Assembly: GCA_022508685.1 (NCBI GenBank)
Contig: JAFLUS010000106.1
Location: 1 to 6,768, forward strand
Source: Prevotellaceae bacterium
GTDB lineage: Bacteria; Bacteroidota; Bacteroidia; Bacteroidales; Bacteroidaceae
Reading direction: 5' to 3'
Length of the DNA: 6,768 nt
Position numbers and translations under genes: made by a program. Below are positions 4,669-6,768 of the stretch, in pieces. Numbering within the stretch: the stretch's first letter is position 1; the number at the start of each line of letters is the position of its first letter. The notes beneath the pieces were generated by a model. It ran no database searches and was not told the DNA's origin. It was given only the letters and a program-made list of their open reading frames with translations.

Positions 4669-6576
4669 CTATCGAACGCGGTCGGGCAGATAGTAGCCGA
4701 GGTGCGGCGGCTGATTGTAGGCGACATTCTGCCACACGATGCCCATGCGGTAGACGTGGTCGCTCATCAGCGTCGGCACACGCAGTTGGGTAGGCAGATT
4801 TGTCGTAAAGATATTGAGGGTGCATCCGTCGCTCATGTCCCACAGCAGCACTTCTTCGCGCCAGTCGCCCAGCAGGTCGGCTTGCAGGCAAGGCGTGTGC
4901 TTCGTGCCGTTGCAATCGGCAGAGTTGCCGTAGGCACGAAAATCGGCAAGGGTGACGATGCCGTCCTCCGTCACCTTCGTAATGCGGCACGCATCGAGCA
5001 GTTCGTCCTGTGCATCGCCGTCCCAATAGATGCGGAAATTGATGCTCGGCTGCACCTCGGCAAGCACTTCACCGGTCGTGGCACTGCGCACGCTGCGGTC
5101 GTCTGCCGACCAAAGTTCATAGCCGCGATGCGAGGGCAACACGTCGGCAGCCAGTCCGCGTCCGTTGTCCGTCCGAGTGTTTTTGCCTCGCAACAGCACT
5201 TCGCCCGTTGCTGCATCATGCACATCCCATGAGTACGTGCCGCGATTTTCATGCACTTGGAAAATTTCCAACCCCTCGCGGTCGGGCATCAAGTCGCCGA
5301 AGTGTATCGCGTCGCCATGCCCGTATCCGGTGGCATAGAGCAAGGTGCCATCGTCGTCTACGGCTGCAGAACCATACAGAATTTCGTCGCGACCATCTCC
5401 GTCGACATCGCCCACCGACAGGTTGTGGTTGCCGTTTCCGTAGAGCGTGCAACTGCCGCGTCCGCTTGTGCTGCGTTCATAAATGTATTGCCGCGTCTTG
5501 CCTTTGCGGTCGGTGACATACACCTCCGTCGGTGAAACGGACGCATGGAGCCATCGCGTCGTCAGCCGTTTGCCGTCGAAATCCACTGCCCAAAGATAGG
5601 CGCGAGTGTAGTAGCCGCGACCGAACACCGCACTCAGCCGCTTGCCGTCGTCACCCAACCGGGCTGCACAAGCCAGATAGCGGTCGCAACGATTGCCGTA
5701 GTCATCGCCCCAAAACGATTTGTCGGGCATCGACGCCGCACCACCCCACTCTCCGGCACGATTTGGTCGATAGTAGATAGTGTGGCGCGCACATCCCGAA
5801 CGTCCGTCGAACAGGGTCAGAAATTCCTCTCCGCCGAGCACATAACCGCGTCCGTTGACGTAGGATGCCGCATTGTCGCAACGCAGTCGTCGGTCGGTAG
5901 CGGCTTGGGAGACGAACTGCCCCATTGCATCCACCGAACCCGGTGCCGTCTTGCACAGCAATTCCGCACAGCCGTCGCCGTCGAGGTCTGCCACCACCAT
6001 TTGCGTATAGTGAGCCCCGGCACGGATATTCCGTCCGAGGTCGATGCGCCACAGGCGTCGCCCATCGTCCATTCGGTAACAATCGATGAGCACGTTGTCC
6101 GTCTGTCCGCCATGCGAATTGTCGTGGGCATTGCGCGGTTCCCACTTCACAATCAGTTCGTAGCGGCCGTCACCATCCACGTCGCCCACACTGCAATCGT
6201 TGGGAAAATAGCGAGGTGACGGACGTTCCAGCCGCAACTGCCGAAACACGTCTGCCCACGGCGTGAACTCCTCCGTCCGTTCCACTTCCTTTCCGTCGCG
6301 GCGAACGACGATTTGATAACGGCTGGAAGGCAATCCGTCCGCATCGACATAGCACGTTGCCGCCGTCAGCATCGTCGCAACCGCTTGTCCGTCGCGCACC
6401 ACGTCGAACGTCGTGGCAGCATCATCGGTCGGCAACAATCGCCAACTCACAAATTCGCCTGCACCACCCTGTGCAGGCAAGGCTACGGGTGCGCGGTCGA
6501 GGGTTTCACGAGCAGAAAGATGTACGAACATGACCGTCCATATCCATGCGAAAAGAAGAAAAAATTGTCGTTTCAT
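4669..6576 (-). CDS. Secreted rhamnogalacturonan lyase, polysaccharide lyase family 11
   Basis: A 635-residue exported enzyme resembling B. subtilis YesW/YesX, which cleave the GalA-Rha backbone of rhamnogalacturonan I (pectin) by beta-elimination. Residues 1-22 form a signal peptide (MKRQ, hydrophobic core, HLSA, cut before RETL); no lipobox Cys follows, so export to the periplasm or outside as a soluble protein is expected. A beta-sandwich-like segment to about residue 105 precedes the propeller. Calcium-type DxDGDG loops are at 132-137, 197-202 and 390-395, with a variant at 519-525 (DGDAQDE). PL11-typical stretches include KWEPRNAHDNSHGGQTDN (144-161), GNGNHNLSVGDVDGDG (380-395), and the C-terminal LLGDWREEVLLW (568-579). 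The length matches the family. The open frame extends 61 codons upstream to 6759, but that part crosses the promoter and overlaps the divergent gene, so 6576 is the start. It is convergent with the flotillin operon. Endo or exo mode cannot be decided here. Confidence 0.93.
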   Translation of the reverse strand: MKRQFFLLFAWIWTVMFVHLSARETLDRAPVALPAQGGAGEFVSWRLLPTDDAATTFDVVRDGQAVATMLTAATCYVDADGLPSSRYQIVVRRDGKEVERTEEFTPWADVFRQLRLERPSPRYFPNDCSVGDVDGDGRYELIVKWEPRNAHDNSHGGQTDNVLIDCYRMDDGRRLWRIDLGRNIRAGAHYTQMVVADLDGDGCAELLCKTAPGSVDAMGQFVSQAATDRRLRCDNAASYVNGRGYVLGGEEFLTLFDGRSGCARHTIYYRPNRAGEWGGAASMPDKSFWGDDYGNRCDRYLACAARLGDDGKRLSAVFGRGYYTRAYLWAVDFDGKRLTTRWLHASVSPTEVYVTDRKGKTRQYIYERSTSGRGSCTLYGNGNHNLSVGDVDGDGRDEILYGSAAVDDDGTLLYATGYGHGDAIHFGDLMPDREGLEIFQVHENRGTYSWDVHDAATGEVLLRGKNTRTDNGRGLAADVLPSHRGYELWSADDRSVRSATTGEVLAEVQPSINFRIYWDGDAQDELLDACRITKVTEDGIVTLADFRAYGNSADCNGTKHTPCLQADLLGDWREEVLLWDMSDGCTLNIFTTNLPTQLRVPTLMSDHVYRMGIVWQNVAYNQPPHLGYYLPDRVR

Positions 6577-6610
6577 CGTGTATGTGAGAAAGATAGGTGT
6601 CTCTGTCTTG

Positions 6611-6637
6611 CAAAGATAGTAAAAAAAGCAATGCAAA
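6611..6637 (-). promoter_or_regulatory. Promoter of the PL11 lyase gene
   Basis: The minus strand has a perfect -7 box TATCTTTG (6618-6611), 34 bases before the ATG at 6576, and a TTTG (6637-6634) upstream. The spacer between them is 15 bases, shorter than the usual 19-21, so the -33 assignment is uncertain while the -7 box is good. Confidence 0.6.
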
Positions 6638-6638
6638 C

Positions 6639-6669
6639 TTTCGCGTATCGCAGAGAATGTGTAAATTTG
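6639..6669 (+). promoter_or_regulatory. Promoter of the divergent exported-protein gene
   Basis: TAAATTTG at 6662-6669 is a full match to TAnnTTTG, and TTTC at 6639-6642 stands in the -33 place (TTTG consensus, one mismatch) with a 19-base spacer. The -7 box lies 24 bases before the ATG at 6694, a typical distance in this phylum. Confidence 0.6.
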
Positions 6670-6693
6670 CCAAATATTCAACATTTCAAATCC

Positions 6694-6768
6694 ATGAAAC
6701 ACCTTCTCTTCATTCTTGCGCTGACCCTCGCACTGCCAGTCGGTGCACAAAATCCGCAACGCGGCACT
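6694..6768 (+). CDS. Start of an exported protein, cut by the window end
   Basis: Twenty-five codons are visible from ATG at 6694 with no stop. They encode a clear Sec signal peptide: MK, a leucine/alanine-rich core, then PVGA followed by QNPQRGT, so cleavage after A18 is likely. No lipobox Cys is seen, which argues against a surface lipoprotein. A good promoter is directly upstream and the gene is divergent from the PL11 lyase, so it may be another secreted enzyme of pectin breakdown. The visible part does not identify a family. Confidence 0.75.
   Translation, partial: MKHLLFILALTLALPVGAQNPQRGT

Noticed and set aside
5545..6219. A 224-codon plus-strand frame opposite the PL11 lyase
   Set aside because: It is antisense to the conserved propeller region, and its Val/Ala/His-rich composition is typical of a shadow frame.
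6577..6759. N-terminal extension of the lyase frame by 61 codons
   Set aside because: It would run through the lyase's own -7 box and overlap the divergent gene, and would bury the signal peptide inside the protein.

Overview
The window looks like chromosomal DNA of a member of Bacteroidota, most likely Bacteroidales and possibly a Prevotella-like gut or oral genus. The evidence is the Bacteroidetes-type -7 boxes (TAnnTTTG) in front of several genes, starts without clear Shine-Dalgarno sequences, AT-rich spacers between GC-richer genes, and protein families typical of the phylum (PL11 pectin lyase, NfeD/flotillin pair, ROK sugar kinase). The genus is inference.

Layout from left to right. Positions 1-136 are non-coding and begin with an array of alternating TTAACA/TGTTAA half-sites. 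A minus-strand pair follows: type I L-asparaginase (ansA, 137-1186) and, upstream of it, a ROK-family glucokinase (1323-2297). They are separated by a large hairpin followed by six T, which should end the kinase transcript; a -7 box for ansA begins only a few bases further on. The AT-rich spacer 2298-2539 is divergent and feeds a plus-strand operon of an NfeD/YqiJ-like three-helix membrane protein (2540-3142) and a flotillin (3193-4572). A 15-bp hairpin at 4599-4633 closes the operon. Convergent to it is a secreted PL11 rhamnogalacturonan lyase on the minus strand (4669-6576). Its promoter lies back to back with that of a plus-strand gene whose first 25 codons, a signal peptide, end the window.

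How the genes fit together. The NfeD-like protein and the flotillin form a conserved functional pair, membrane scaffolds in which the OB-fold partner acts with the SPFH protein. The lyase and the divergent exported protein look like the edge of a pectin (rhamnogalacturonan I) utilisation locus. The asparaginase and glucokinase are housekeeping enzymes of amino acid and sugar metabolism with no obvious pathway link. I see no mobile element, CRISPR array, RNA gene or clearly undescribed system. The points most worth a second look are the half-site array at the left edge, a 13-base sequence found three times around ansA, the terminator/promoter junction, and the divergent lyase control region.
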